A DNA stretch of 64,000 bases from UBA11612 sp963662375 (GCA_963662375.2 CAXXRP010000010.1:124001-188000); one strand, 5' to 3'. Positions 1-9,158 are shown, counted from the stretch's first letter. Program-made: numbers and translations. Notes: a model not told the origin generated them from the sequence alone.

Positions 1-295
1 GTTTCGCTGGCAAGGACGCATTCAATTCTATTGGCGCTGGTTTTAGTGTTGGCGTTTCCGAATATGACGAAATTACGCTCGAACTGCGCGACTGGCCGGT
101 TGATGAATTCATGTAGTTTTAGAGGGGGAAGTTGAAATTACGGACGGTGCCGGTCACTCGAAGGTATACGGCCCCGGCGATGCGTTCGTTATGCCGAAAG
201 GTTTCTCAGGCACTTGGCATCAGCGTAGCCCACTCCGCAAAATCAACATTACGCCTTCCTCCGGTGTGCATAAAGATAGTGATTCATCAAGGTAA
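1..295 (+). pseudogene. Cupin-domain protein (DUF861-like), cut at window edge and frameshifted
   Basis: The first reading frame gives the run-up to a cupin barrel and stops at 114. Moving to the next frame from about 116 continues naturally through VLEGEVEITDG, a PGDAF turn and MPKGFSGTWH, which is the typical second half of a small DUF861-type cupin, ending at a TAA at 293-295. One base appears to be missing after 115 (DEFMY-VLEGEV expected). The 5' end lies outside the window. Whether the lesion is biological or a sequencing error cannot be decided here. The family has mostly unknown small-molecule roles, so no function is assigned. Confidence 0.65.
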
Positions 296-399
296 ACAGG
301 ATCGAGCTAGGATGTCGCCGCAACCAACTGGGGAGACGCCGCGGTGTTCTGCTGAGTCTACATGAAAGGGAAGGTCGGTCCCTGATTCGGACCCATTTT

Positions 400-867
400 T
401 CAATGGGTCTTTGTTCGACGAAGGTTGATGCGAGTCCCCGGTTTGAACCTACAGCTCGACCGCACGATCAGAGATTCTCGTGTGTAGCGGGTCCCCGCTA
501 CCCCCTTTACCGCAATTTTATGCTTGGCCATGCGCCCGGCTTCTGATGGTGTCGGCAGGACCGGCATGTTGGCAATTTGTCCAACGAATTCAATCTTCAA
601 GGCCTTACCGTCTGGTGTGACCTCAACATAGTCGATCAGCTGGCGAAGCAGAGTCAGGGCTTCATCGTGCGTCGTTGGATCGGCAAGGGCCTGCTCGAGT
701 TCGGCGACCCGGCGGCGATATAGCTCGGGGAGATTGGGGTGCAGGATCGGCACCGATGGCGGCGCGGCCGAGATCTCAGTTTCGAGCAACACCTTCTGGC
801 TCTCAAGGTCCTGGCGTTTGGTCTGCAGCCCGGCCGAGCGTAGGCCCCCGGCTATCGCGTCCATCAA
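400..867 (-). pseudogene. Serine site-specific recombinase, C-terminal fragment
   Basis: The translation matches the coiled-coil and C-terminal tail of large alphaproteobacterial serine recombinases: a DAIAGGLR start, a charged helix, HPNLPELYRRRVAELEQAL, LLRQLIDYVEVTP and a final VAGTR-type end. The catalytic resolvase domain with its nucleophilic serine and the recombinase domain are absent. Similarity begins at the junction with the IS6 remnant near 870, so the insertion or an adjacent deletion removed the 5' part. The fragment cannot be an active recombinase. It points to an older mobile element at this site. Confidence 0.6.
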
Positions 868-868
868 G

Positions 869-1347
869 CCATCTATCTATGGCGGGCCGTAGATCACGAA
901 GGCGAGGTGCTTGAGGCATTCGTCACAAAGAGGCGAAATCGCAAGGGAGCGCTCATGTTTTTGCGCAAAGCAATGAGGTGATATGGACGCCCAGAAATCG
1001 TTGTGACGGGCCAGTTTCGCTCATATCGCGTGGCGATGAAAGAGATCGCCAACGCTTCTCGCCAAGAGACGGGGCGTAGGCTTAACAACCGAGCCGAAAA
1101 CCCACATCAGCCGTTCCGGCGACGAGAGCGAGCGATGGCAAGATTCGGGAGTTCAAAATCGCTTCAGAAATTCGCTTCGATCCACGCTTCAGTCCATAAC
1201 CACTTCAACCAGGAACGCCATCTCTACAGCCGCCAAGTTTTCAAGCTTCATCGTTCAGCCGCGTTGGCTGAGTGGCAGCAACTCTCAGCCTAAATGCTGC
1301 GACAAACCGAGTCTCTGCAAACCAGTTGGGTTTCCCCTGACAATGCC
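869..1347 (+). mobile_element. IS6-family element remnant (transposase C-terminal half plus terminal repeat)
   Basis: From 874 the frame reads YLWRAVDHEGEVLEAF and continues to LAEWQQLSA with a TAA at 1291-1293, matching the C-terminal 60 percent of the full IS6-type transposases at 2967 and 6264. An in-frame TGA near 979 replaces an arginine of the KAMKRYG stretch, and the region of the second catalytic aspartate reads VTGQF instead of VTDRL. The outer terminal repeat, ending CTGACAATGCC, is present at 1337-1347. The N-terminal half and other end are lost. Orientation is opposite to the three fuller copies. Confidence 0.8.
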
Positions 1348-1349
1348 CA

Positions 1350-2225
1350 CTAGTTTGTCCCAGTAGTGCTGACGTCGGACAAGATGTTCTGCGCTCGAAT
1401 CCGGTGTCCTACCCACCGCTGAGCATCTGCGGATGCGACCCACCGGATCGCATTGGACAGCAATAGGCGAAAGTAAGGGTTGGCATAGGTATTTGGGCTA
1501 TCTCCCGGCTGAAAATATACGAGTGGGCTAGCGCCCGCGGCCTTCGCCCAGCCAAGTAGGTTGGTTGATTTTTGCGGTACCGACTCAACGGGATTGAAAT
1601 CCCGTGTCCCCTGAACGGCTTGCATGGCTGATTCATATTGTTCTGGCCTAACGGAAGAGTCTCTGTAAATCAGAGGCACCACATCGTCTTCAAAGATTTC
1701 ACTCAGGTAGAGTTCGTCAAAAAAATCGAACTTGTGGGGCATGCCCTCAATTACCGGGTGGGGAGTTGAAGCTAATCGCACGTAATAGGCGACGTTATCC
1801 GCGTAGTATGACTCTAAGCAGTTACGTCCTCGTACAATGGCGGGCTTGTACAGAAATACGCCACCCAATGCTTCAGCATATTGAGGCCATGCAGGCCAAC
1901 CCGCGATTGCATGGTGTACAGCGATGATCCCCTTTCCTTCTTCTAAGAGGGCCCTGAAACCGGCTTTGAATCCTGGATCGGGGTCAACTAGTGCAGGGCG
2001 TTCAGGCTTGGGAACACTAAAATCCAAACCTGGCATATCATATAGGAGGATTGCGTCGAACCGGCGCATTGCATCTGGGTTTAGAAGCAATGCCGCCGCC
2101 GGTTGAGCGACCATCGTCGGCTCGACTCCGCCAAGCGCGTAGAGCATCGCCTCGAAGGCATCCCGCGAGAAAGGATGTCCCTTGACAGCTACGAAAAGCC
2201 GTAGAGGTTGGCCACCCTTAGCCAT
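1350..2225 (-). CDS. ThuA-like domain protein
   Basis: A 291-residue protein resembling the ThuA / trehalose-utilisation fold (a class I glutamine-amidotransferase-like Rossmann fold). Seen are an N-terminal LRLFVAVKGHPFSRDAF strand-helix, FDAILLYDMPG, a FRALLEEGKGIIAVHHAIAGW stretch typical of the family, and the conserved HPVIEGMPHKF motif. No signal peptide is evident. ThuA proteins occur in sugar and keto-sugar metabolism, but the exact substrate is unknown. It lies 95 bp downstream of a VOC gene on the same strand and may be co-transcribed. Its stop codon sits only 3 bp from the IS6 remnant end, so the last residues may be altered by that insertion. Confidence 0.75.
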   Translation of the reverse strand: MAKGGQPLRLFVAVKGHPFSRDAFEAMLYALGGVEPTMVAQPAAALLLNPDAMRRFDAILLYDMPGLDFSVPKPERPALVDPDPGFKAGFRALLEEGKGIIAVHHAIAGWPAWPQYAEALGGVFLYKPAIVRGRNCLESYYADNVAYYVRLASTPHPVIEGMPHKFDFFDELYLSEIFEDDVVPLIYRDSSVRPEQYESAMQAVQGTRDFNPVESVPQKSTNLLGWAKAAGASPLVYFQPGDSPNTYANPYFRLLLSNAIRWVASADAQRWVGHRIRAQNILSDVSTTGTN

Positions 2226-2320
2226 GAACTTCTTCTTTTGGCCTAGGTAAATTTCCTGTACCGCAGTTCGTCCGCTCCGTTGTCAACGATGCTTCCTGTA
2301 CGTCGGAATTAATGTTCATA

Positions 2321-2791
2321 TCAGGTAGAAGCCTTCGTACCTAAATAAGGGTAAGGATGTACTGTCGAAGTCACTTGCAACAATTCAATGACATTTCCGT
2401 CGCAATCACGACCGTATACAGCGATCATCGAACCGTAATCTTTGGGAAAGCCATGAAATTCCATGCCAAGCGCCAGAAGACGCTCATATTCAGCTTGGAT
2501 ATCGTCAACATAAAAACAAACGTGAGTAAAACCGGGATCGCACAAGCGCCTCTCGGTCCGAACCCCCTTCGGTTCTAGATACTGAAATACTTCAAGATAA
2601 AATCGGTCCAGCTGGAGCATGACCTGGCGTGCTTCTGAACCAGCCATTTGAACCATTCTATCTATATCGGCGTTACCACGCTTCCAACCACTTCGCGCGA
2701 TGATCTCAAATCCGAAAAGCCTTTGGTAAAGAGCGACGAATCTATCGATGTCCGTCGTGGAAACCGCTACATGATGTACCCCATGAATCAT
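2321..2791 (-). CDS. VOC-superfamily (glyoxalase/dioxygenase-like) protein
   Basis: Residues starting MIHGVHHVAVSTTDIDRFVALY give the classic first beta-alpha-beta unit of the vicinal-oxygen-chelate fold, and GFTHVCFYVDDI with YGRDCDGNVIELLQV gives the second, with the metal-ligand positions (His near the start, His in the middle, Glu at the end) in place. The ATG at 2791 is preferred because GGGAG lies 10 bases upstream; a TTG at 2821 in the same frame would add ten residues. Substrate is unknown. Together with the downstream ThuA-like gene it may form a small catabolic operon, whose promoter region was likely disturbed by the IS6 copy that begins about 120 bp upstream. Confidence 0.8.
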   Translation of the reverse strand: MIHGVHHVAVSTTDIDRFVALYQRLFGFEIIARSGWKRGNADIDRMVQMAGSEARQVMLQLDRFYLEVFQYLEPKGVRTERRLCDPGFTHVCFYVDDIQAEYERLLALGMEFHGFPKDYGSMIAVYGRDCDGNVIELLQVTSTVHPYPYLGTKAST

Positions 2792-2913
2792 CGGGCCAGA
2801 TCTCCCGGATATAGCGGACAACTCTTGAGTAGTCGGCGTGAATTAGCGTGGACGCACTAACAGTAAAAACAATCTTGACTGTCTTTTACAAGTGTTATTT
2901 CATCTGCATGGCC

Positions 2914-3722
2914 GGCATCGTCAGAGGAAACGTAACTGGTCCGTAAAGACCATGATGCAGCAGCTGTCAGGCGGCAAGTTCTCGCCACTCAGCCAACGCT
3001 GCTGAACGATGGGGTTTGAAAACTTGGCGGCTGTTGAGATGGCGGTCTTGATTGAAGTGGTTATGGACTGAAGCGTGGATCGAAGCGAATTTCTGAAGCG
3101 ATTTAAAACTCCTGAATCTCGCCATCGCTCGCTCTCGTCGCCGGAACGGCTGGTGCGAGTTTTCGGCTCGATTGTTGAGCCACCTCCCCGTCTCCTGACG
3201 GGCTTCGTTGCCGATCTCTCTCATTGCTGCACGATATGAGCGAAGCCGGTCCGTTACGATGACTTCTGGTCGGCCATACCGCTTCATGGCTTTGCGTAAA
3301 AACCTCAATGCCGCCTTGCGGTCGCGCCTCTTTGTAACGAACACCTCGAGCACTTCATCTTCATGGTTGACGGCCCGCCAGAGATAGTTCACTTCGCCAT
3401 TGATCCGCACGGAAACCTCGTCCAAATGCCAGCGCCATTGCGTGTCAGCCCGCTTCTGTGCGGAACGCGTTTTCTTGATCTCAGATGCGAACGTAGGGCC
3501 GAACCGATTCCACCAAGCCCGCACTGTCTCGTGGCAGATATCGATCCCTCGTTCGTTGAGCAGGTCTTCGACCTGTCTTAGCGAGAGCGGAAATCGAACA
3601 TACATCATCACCGCAAGGCGGATAATCTCGGGCGAGTTCTTGAAATAGCGGAAGGGATTGCTCATCCGAGGACGCTATGAGACGTTCTTCACCGACTCAA
3701 GCCAGTTTCTTCTGACAATGCC
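2914..3722 (-). mobile_element. IS6-family insertion sequence, copy A (complete ends)
   Basis: The element is 809 bp with terminal inverted repeats beginning GGCATCGTCAGAGGAAA on the left and GGCATTGTCAGAAGAAA when the right end is reverse-complemented. It contains one transposase gene. The 8 bases on either side (GCATGGCC and CTTGAATA) do not match, so no target duplication is visible, as happens after IS6-type cointegration, deletion or recombination. Confidence 0.85.
2967..3665 (-). CDS. IS6-family transposase (copy A)
   Basis: This is a full-length 232-residue IS6/IS240-type DDE transposase. The N-terminal helix-turn-helix region (LRQVEDLLNERGIDICHETVRAWW) is followed by the catalytic core with D82 in WHLDEV, D139 in VTDRLRSY and probably E168 in NNRAENSHQPFRRRER. 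Compared with copy B it has several substitutions (for example VSVRINGEVNYLWRAVN), so it is not a recent duplicate. The frame is intact and may be active. It is transcribed leftward inside an 809-bp element with terminal repeats. Confidence 0.88.
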   Translation of the reverse strand: MSNPFRYFKNSPEIIRLAVMMYVRFPLSLRQVEDLLNERGIDICHETVRAWWNRFGPTFASEIKKTRSAQKRADTQWRWHLDEVSVRINGEVNYLWRAVNHEDEVLEVFVTKRRDRKAALRFLRKAMKRYGRPEVIVTDRLRSYRAAMREIGNEARQETGRWLNNRAENSHQPFRRRERAMARFRSFKSLQKFASIHASVHNHFNQDRHLNSRQVFKPHRSAALAEWRELAA

Positions 3723-3964
3723 CTTGAATATGTTAACGTAAGACGGTTCTGTATGGCTCGGTGAATACAACCGATCTCTCGAACATTCATGATAGCGACC
3801 AACTCCGAGATCACCGGGGATCACGCTTGGAACTGCCCGCGATGTTATTGTACGAAGAATGGTTAGCTCGAAGCAGACTGACACCATCAACCATAAAATA
3901 ATCACGATGTATTACCGCCAAATTATTGCTATCTCTTCCGCTACCGTCGCCGTCACCATGCGCA

Positions 3965-4112
3965 AATCTGCTGAGAATTGAATGTCCACGAATAAGCGGG
4001 CGACACTTCAAGGTCCATCGTTCATCTGCTCTGGCTAAGTGGCAATAAATTGTGGCCTGAGGGTCACAAATCATGGTCTTCGCAGATCGCTTAGGTTTAG
4101 TCTGGCAATGCT
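3965..4112 (+). mobile_element. Degraded IS6-family 3' end
   Basis: A short degraded stretch translates as RHFKVHRSSALAKWQ then a stop, matching the C-terminus of the nearby IS6 transposases, and is followed by bases resembling the IS6 outer end (CATGGTCTTCGCAGATCGC to TCTGGCAATGC). Everything upstream of about 3965 no longer aligns by eye. It marks a fifth IS6 insertion, older and in the + orientation. The stretch 3723-3964 before it holds no recognisable gene. Confidence 0.6.
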
Positions 4113-4242
4113 CTTTGAAGTCTTTGTTTGGCAGATGGTTGCAGAGTATCATTGGTAAGCAAATTGGCAGGAGGGGACGAATCTGCCGCGATCCATCAGA
4201 GATTCTAGTCCGGATGAGGCAAACAGAAGGGACAGGACATCC

Positions 4243-4782
4243 ATGAACAAGATATTACGCTGTAAGGCAAAGGTTTACGCGGGCGGCGGCATTTTTCTCT
4301 GCGCTCTTCTGCTTTCGATGGCGCCGGCCACAACAGGAAGTTATCGGTCAGTGGCGGCTCAGGATGTCAATGTTCCAAAATTCTTCTCGACAAAAATAAA
4401 TGTCAGCAATCTGGAAAAATCGCTCGATTTCTATACAAGAATAATGGGTCTGAAGGTTACAGCGCGTGTTGGCAACGATCGGTTCGCGGAAATCGTGTTA
4501 ACCCGCACCGGTGAGGGGGCGGGGGCGTCGGAGCAGGCGTTGATTCTCGTTTACTCGGAGGACCAGGAGAAGCCCTTAGACCTTGGCAATGCTTTTAATA
4601 ATCTGCTGTTTGTTTTCCCCGACTTAAAAGAGTGTCTCAAACAGCTAGATGCAGCAGGCTATGTGGTCACTGGATCACGTGAACCCCGTCCGCTTTCCAT
4701 ACCATTCGCGAAAGCGGTCACGATTCTGTACACAAAGGATCCTGACGGTTATACGCTCGAACTCGTACAGTACTTCAACTAA
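4243..4782 (+). CDS. Exported VOC-superfamily protein
   Basis: The 179-residue protein starts with a clear Sec-type signal peptide (basic MNKILRCKAK, hydrophobic core IFLCALLLSMAPA, likely cut after AAQ near residue 40) followed by a vicinal-oxygen-chelate domain: FFSTKINVSNLEKSLDFYTRIMG, then a second half ending TKDPDGYTLELVQYF. GAAGGGACAGG lies just upstream of the ATG. Most VOC enzymes are cytoplasmic, so periplasmic location is uncommon. Some metal-binding positions differ from glyoxalase I, and no substrate can be assigned. It stands alone between an IS6 remnant and a convergent SDR gene. Confidence 0.75.
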   Translation: MNKILRCKAKVYAGGGIFLCALLLSMAPATTGSYRSVAAQDVNVPKFFSTKINVSNLEKSLDFYTRIMGLKVTARVGNDRFAEIVLTRTGEGAGASEQALILVYSEDQEKPLDLGNAFNNLLFVFPDLKECLKQLDAAGYVVTGSREPRPLSIPFAKAVTILYTKDPDGYTLELVQYFN

Positions 4783-4907
4783 AAGCCGCAAGGACCGATG
4801 GTAGTAAAGTGAGATTAGCCCGTAATTGGCTCTTGCTTTGCACTAGTGGAACCGTGAAGAGGGAAAATCGGCGAAGCGTCTGATATAAAAAAGTGACCCG
4901 CCCCCGT

Positions 4908-5660
4908 TTACTGAATCGTTAAACCATTGTCGATTACGAACTCTGTTCCCGTTACGAACCGTGATTCATCTGACGCAAGGTAAACGATCAAGTTTGCTAC
5001 ATCTTTAGGTGCGCCGACGCTTCCTGCCGCCAGAACTCCATCTGGCACTGTTTCTGGCTGTCCCGAACGTCCTAAGGCGAACTGTATCATGGGTGTTTCG
5101 ATACTACCGGGATGAACCGAGTTGCAGCGAATCTTGTAGCCCTTTTCCTGACAATGCACGGCGATTGATTTTGTCATGGCGCGCACGGCGCCCTTGGCAG
5201 CGGAGTAAGAGAAGAAGATTGGATAGCCTAAATGGGAAGCAACGGACGACATGTTAATAATTGAGCCACCACCAGACTTAGCCATAGCGGGAATCGCATG
5301 TTTGCAACCGAGAAAGACGCCTTCAGACATCACGCGATTGACAAAGCTGAACTGTTTAAGGGACTCGTCCTCGACAGTGGCTAGTGAAACTACGCCAGCG
5401 TTGTTCACCAGCACGTCCAAACGACCGAAGGTTCTGATTGTCTCAGTAATCACTCGCTGCCAAGCGTCTTCATCGCCGACGTCGTGGGTTATGAACACAG
5501 CTGAATTTCCGATCGCGCTAGCAACCTTGCGGCCGGTGGCGTCGTCAATATCAGTCAGAACGACTTTTGCCCCTTCGGTCGCCAGCAATTCTGCGTCGGC
5601 CTGTCCGAGACCTTTGGCGGCACCGGTTACTAGTGCGACTTTTCCGTCTACTCGTCCCAT
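4908..5660 (-). CDS. Short-chain dehydrogenase/reductase (SDR)
   Basis: A classical 250-residue SDR, the usual family length. Nucleotide-binding motif TGAAKGLG is at residues 12-19, an acidic residue after beta-2 (TDIDD, residues 36-40) suggests NAD(H) preference, NNAG is at 86-89, and the catalytic Ser139, Tyr152 and Lys156 are all present. The C-terminus ends VTGTEFVIDNGLTIQ, typical of 3-alpha/20-beta-hydroxysteroid and cyclopentanol dehydrogenase-like members, but the substrate cannot be read from sequence. AGGGG precedes the ATG. The gene downstream of the alpha/beta hydrolase remnant on the same strand may once have been its operon partner; 273 bp without a recognisable gene separate them. 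Confidence 0.85.
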   Translation of the reverse strand: MGRVDGKVALVTGAAKGLGQADAELLATEGAKVVLTDIDDATGRKVASAIGNSAVFITHDVGDEDAWQRVITETIRTFGRLDVLVNNAGVVSLATVEDESLKQFSFVNRVMSEGVFLGCKHAIPAMAKSGGGSIINMSSVASHLGYPIFFSYSAAKGAVRAMTKSIAVHCQEKGYKIRCNSVHPGSIETPMIQFALGRSGQPETVPDGVLAAGSVGAPKDVANLIVYLASDESRFVTGTEFVIDNGLTIQ

Positions 5661-5933
5661 ATTACCCCTAAGCCATCCATGATGGTGGTGTGCCCGCGCT
5701 GCTACCAGCTTTGAAGCTCGAACTAATCTGTCCTACATTACTGAACGGTCTGGTGGAAGGTACCAGAAAACAATCGCACCTGTTTTTATGATCGACAGTA
5801 TCATGTCGTCGCTATTGCTCCGTGAGCTTGAGAAATCTCAATGCGGCTGACGAGGTAAAGGCAGAGGAGATTGTTCTCTCGATTGGAAATTAGCAGCGGT
5901 GGCTCTCAATAGGGGCGCTCCAAACATCGGCAT

Positions 5934-6212
5934 TTATTCATCTGGATACATCGCTGCGGCAAGATCCATGATTTCGGCGACATCATCTTTCAGCAAAAAA
6001 CCCGCGCTGACGGTTTCATCAAGCGACTGCTTAAACTTGGCGAGGTACTCGGCGCGGCCGCCGGGATAAAGTTGCGCAAGAGTCGATGCGTCGAAGACCG
6101 CAGTAGTCCCGAACAGAAATGCGAATCCCTCACCGGATTGTCCGAGGCCGGACAACTTCGCGGTTGGCACGTCAACCCAAGGTGTGCGCACCCCCCCGAG
6201 AGCGTTACCAGG
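5934..6212 (-). pseudogene. Alpha/beta hydrolase domain protein, C-terminal fragment cut by IS6
   Basis: About 92 residues match the end of the large exported alpha/beta hydrolase-domain proteins (Pfam PF20091-like): GNALGGVRTPWVDVPTAKLSGLGQSG, FAFLFGTT and LYPGGRAEYLAKF. The open frame begins with an ATG supplied by the terminal repeat of the adjoining IS6 copy B, so the native N-terminal ~400 residues with the catalytic serine are gone. No matching 5' part lies on the other side of the IS, which indicates an IS-adjacent deletion rather than a simple insertion. Confidence 0.7.
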
Positions 6213-7019
6213 CATTGTCAGAGGAAATCTAACTGGTCTGCAAAGACCATGATGTAGATATCCTCAAGACGCAAGTTGTCGCCACTCAGCCAACGCATCT
6301 GAACGATGGGACTTGAAAACTTGGCGGCTGTTAAGATGGCGTTCCTGATTGAAGTGGTTATGGACTGAAGCGTGGATCGAAGCGAATTTCTGAAGCGATT
6401 TAGAACTTCTGAATCTCGCCATTGCTCGCTCTCGTCGCCGGAATGGCTGATGCGAGTTTTCGGCCCGATTGTTAAGCCAGCGACCAGTCTCTTGACGGGC
6501 TTCGTTGCCGATCTCTCTCATCGCTGCACGGTATGAGCGCAACTTGTCCGTTACGATGATTGCTGGGCCGCCATATCGCTTCATCGCTTTCCTTAAAAAC
6601 ATAAGCGCTGCCTTGCGATTTCGCCTCTTTGTGATGAATGCCTCAAGCACTTCACCCTCGTGATCGACGGCCCGCCAGAGGTAGTGCACTTCGCCATTGA
6701 TCCGCACGAAAACCTCATCCATATGCCAGCGCCATTGCGCGTCGGTCCGCATCTGCGCGGAACGCCTCTTCTTGATTTCCGACGCGAACGTAGGGCCAAA
6801 CCGATTCCACCAAGCCCGCACTGTCTCGTGGCAAATATCGATCCCTCGTTCATGGAGCAAGTCTTCGACCTGTCTTAGCGAGAGCGGAAATCGCACATAC
6901 ATCATCACCGCAAGGCGGATGATCTCCGGCGAAGTCTTGAAATATCGGAAGGGATTGCTCATCCGAGGACGCTATGAGACGTTCTTCACCAACTCAAGCC
7001 CGTTTCCTCTGACAATGCC
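6211..7019 (-). mobile_element. IS6-family insertion sequence, copy B (complete ends)
   Basis: It is 809 bp, the same size as copy A, with terminal repeats GGCATTGTCAGAGGAAAT on the left and GGCATTGTCAGAGGAAAC on the reversed right end. Flanking bases CGTTACCA and AATCGCCG do not form a duplication. Orientation is the same as copies A and C. Confidence 0.88.
6264..6962 (-). CDS. IS6-family transposase (copy B)
   Basis: Intact 232-residue DDE transposase with D82 in WHMDEV, D139 in VTDKLRSY and E168 in NRAENSHQ. It is closer to copy C than to copy A in the N-terminal half (for example DLLHERG and FVRINGEVHYLW). The reading frame has no lesion and the element has both terminal repeats, so this is the best candidate for a functional IS6 source in the window. 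Cointegrate formation by this family commonly leaves the neighbouring genes deleted up to the IS tip, as seen on its left side. Confidence 0.88.
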   Translation of the reverse strand: MSNPFRYFKTSPEIIRLAVMMYVRFPLSLRQVEDLLHERGIDICHETVRAWWNRFGPTFASEIKKRRSAQMRTDAQWRWHMDEVFVRINGEVHYLWRAVDHEGEVLEAFITKRRNRKAALMFLRKAMKRYGGPAIIVTDKLRSYRAAMREIGNEARQETGRWLNNRAENSHQPFRRRERAMARFRSSKSLQKFASIHASVHNHFNQERHLNSRQVFKSHRSDALAEWRQLAS

Positions 7020-7461
7020 AATCGCCGAGCTCCTCGATCGCGTTTTAAGCCGTATAGCACCAAAGGTTCGGCAAGGTGACGAATAAGGCTGATATTTCAA
7101 ACTGAGGCAGTACCCGTTGTTCGGACCATTAGCCCCTGTCTAGGGATCGGTGCTATAATGTCATCGGGTATTCATGGTCTTCTCGGCTGCTAGAGCCGCG
7201 AGGCCGTGTTGCGTGGATGGTAGCTAACCGGCGGCGGCTTCATTTGTCGAGCGCTTGAAGCGTTTGCTTTTCAGCATCGCCACGGAGTGTTACAATGCCG
7301 TTCAGGACGCAAAGAATGAAAATTGAGTGGATTGGCCGTATTGAAGATCAAGGCTGTCCGAGCCTTCATCGTACATCCCTCCGACACCGAGGATCCGGGG
7401 CTGTATGATCTGAGAGGTTACTGACGATGATGAGATTTAGAAAGTTGATTGGTTTGTAGCA
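7020..7461 (+). other. Intergenic stretch with a possible enolase-superfamily remnant
   Basis: No intact gene is seen. At 7341-7424 a 27-codon frame reads LKIKAVRAFIVHPSDTEDPG, resembling the N-terminus of mandelate racemase/muconate lactonizing (enolase-superfamily) proteins before it stops; this is only a suggestion. The first ~65 bases after the IS6 end give IAELLDRVLSRIAPK, perhaps the end of a truncated protein. The rest probably contains the promoter of the DUF1592 gene. Confidence 0.3.
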
Positions 7462-9138
7462 ATGACGGCACTCTCCGGCTTGAGAAAGATATTTGCGGTT
7501 GTGTCAGTGGTTGGCCTGTCAGTTGCCTGTACGCAAGCTGTGCAACATTCGTCAGACATTAACGAGCCTGTGACGCAAGGTGCTCCGCCGACGATGCGGC
7601 TGATAAGTCAAGCTCAGTACTTGCAGACTGTAGACGCTATCTTTGGTGAGGACATTGTCACCAAAGTGAGATTTGCGCCCGTTTATCGCACAGAGGGCCT
7701 TGTGGCAATTGGCGCAACAACGTCGGTTATGACACCCGGAGCATTGGAACCCATCGAGGAAAGCGCTCGCGCGATAGCGAGGCAGGTGGTGAGCTCCAAA
7801 TATCGTGAGCATCTTTTTTCGTGCAAGCTGACGTCTGCCGATTTAAGGGACGATGAGTGTGCGCGGGGATTTCTCGGCAATGTGGGTCGCCTTCTTTATC
7901 GCCGTCCGTTGACACAAAATGAACTCGAAGGTGCTGTGGAAACAGCAGGCGCATCGGTTGGGGCCGCGGGCGATTTCTATTACGGCCTTTCTGTCGCTCT
8001 CGCGCGTATGCTCGTGTCGCGTCAATTTTTATATATCAACGAAACGGCGGAGCCAGATCCGGAGCGACCGGGCAAATGGCGGTTGGACAGCTACTCTAAG
8101 GCATCTCGGTTAAGCTTCTTTCTGTGGAATGCGGCACCCGACAGTGCCTTGCTTACCGCAGCGGAGGCCGGGGAACTTAATACACGTAAGGGATTGACCC
8201 GTCAGGTCGAACGCATGCTGGCATCGCCACGCCTCGAGTACGGCGTTCGTGCTTTCTTTAGTGACATGCTTGTGCTTGAAGGATTCAATGTCTTGGCTAA
8301 GGATCCAATTATTTACCCGGTTTTTAGTTCGAAAGTTGTGAGCCAGGCGCAGGAGCAACTGTTGCGCACAATCGTCAACCATCTTCTCGCGAAGAATGGT
8401 GATTATCGTGATCTGTTTGTGACGCGCAGCACTTCCATGACCCGTGATCTTGCGGCCGTTTATGGTTTGTCCGTGCCTGCCAAGCTAAATCAGTGGGTGT
8501 CTTATGAGTTTCCGGAGGGTAGCGCTCGGGGCGGGCTGATAACACAGGTTGGCTTTCTCGCGAAATATTCTCATCCGGGAAGAGCTTCAGCGACGCAACG
8601 CGGGCGCGGGTTGCGTGAGACGCTGCTCTGCCAGCGCGTGCCAGACCCGCCACCAGACATCGATTTTTCGCTTTTTGAGGACCCTGCTGGAGAGTTTAGA
8701 ACGGCACGGGAACGCCTCTCTGCCCATAGTACCAATCCAGTTTGTGCAGGCTGTCATAAGTTGACTGACCCTATCGGGCTTGTCATGGAGAGTTTTGATG
8801 GCGCGGGCCAATTTAGAGAGACGGAAGGTGGTGTCGAGTTGGATACAAGCGGCGCATTCGACGGGGTTGCAGTCAGTGATGCTGTTGACCTCGGTAAGGC
8901 GTTGCGGGACAATCCCGCCGTAATTTCCTGCTTAGTGAGTCGCCTGTACGGCTATAGCACGGCCCGTAAATTCGACCTAGCAGACAGGGAAATTCTTGAG
9001 TATCTTATGATCAGGTTTAGGGATGGCGGTTATCGCTTTCCTGATTTCTTGAGAACGATCACGACTAGTAAAGCGTTCTATGCAGTAAAACTCCCCGTTC
9101 CAGACGGAGTGAAACTTGCCAGTCATGATCACCAATAG
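7462..9138 (+). CDS. DUF1592/DUF1588/DUF1585 protein with a c-type haem site
   Basis: The 558-residue protein has an N-terminal export signal (GLRKIFAVVSVVGLSVAC) with a possible lipoprotein cysteine at 23, although the lipobox is imperfect. The body follows the DUF1592 order of Planctomycete-type cytochrome proteins: ISQAQYLQTVDAIFG, GRLLYRRPLTQNE, then RASRLSFFLWN-like and the DUF1588 segment ending NPVCAGCHKLTDPIG, where C428, C431 and H432 form a single CxxCH haem-attachment motif, and a final DUF1585 region with FDLADREI. Members are often paired with DUF1552 proteins, as here with the gene starting 21 bp downstream. Function is unknown; a periplasmic redox role is likely. The N-terminal cytochrome domain (DUF1587) seems shortened. 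Confidence 0.8.
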   Translation: MTALSGLRKIFAVVSVVGLSVACTQAVQHSSDINEPVTQGAPPTMRLISQAQYLQTVDAIFGEDIVTKVRFAPVYRTEGLVAIGATTSVMTPGALEPIEESARAIARQVVSSKYREHLFSCKLTSADLRDDECARGFLGNVGRLLYRRPLTQNELEGAVETAGASVGAAGDFYYGLSVALARMLVSRQFLYINETAEPDPERPGKWRLDSYSKASRLSFFLWNAAPDSALLTAAEAGELNTRKGLTRQVERMLASPRLEYGVRAFFSDMLVLEGFNVLAKDPIIYPVFSSKVVSQAQEQLLRTIVNHLLAKNGDYRDLFVTRSTSMTRDLAAVYGLSVPAKLNQWVSYEFPEGSARGGLITQVGFLAKYSHPGRASATQRGRGLRETLLCQRVPDPPPDIDFSLFEDPAGEFRTARERLSAHSTNPVCAGCHKLTDPIGLVMESFDGAGQFRETEGGVELDTSGAFDGVAVSDAVDLGKALRDNPAVISCLVSRLYGYSTARKFDLADREILEYLMIRFRDGGYRFPDFLRTITTSKAFYAVKLPVPDGVKLASHDHQ

Positions 9139-9158
9139 TGACAAGGAAGGATAAGGCC

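Noticed and set aside
400..520. tRNA-like sequence in the serine recombinase 3' end
   Set aside because: A TTCAAACC-like segment is present but no cloverleaf can be drawn.
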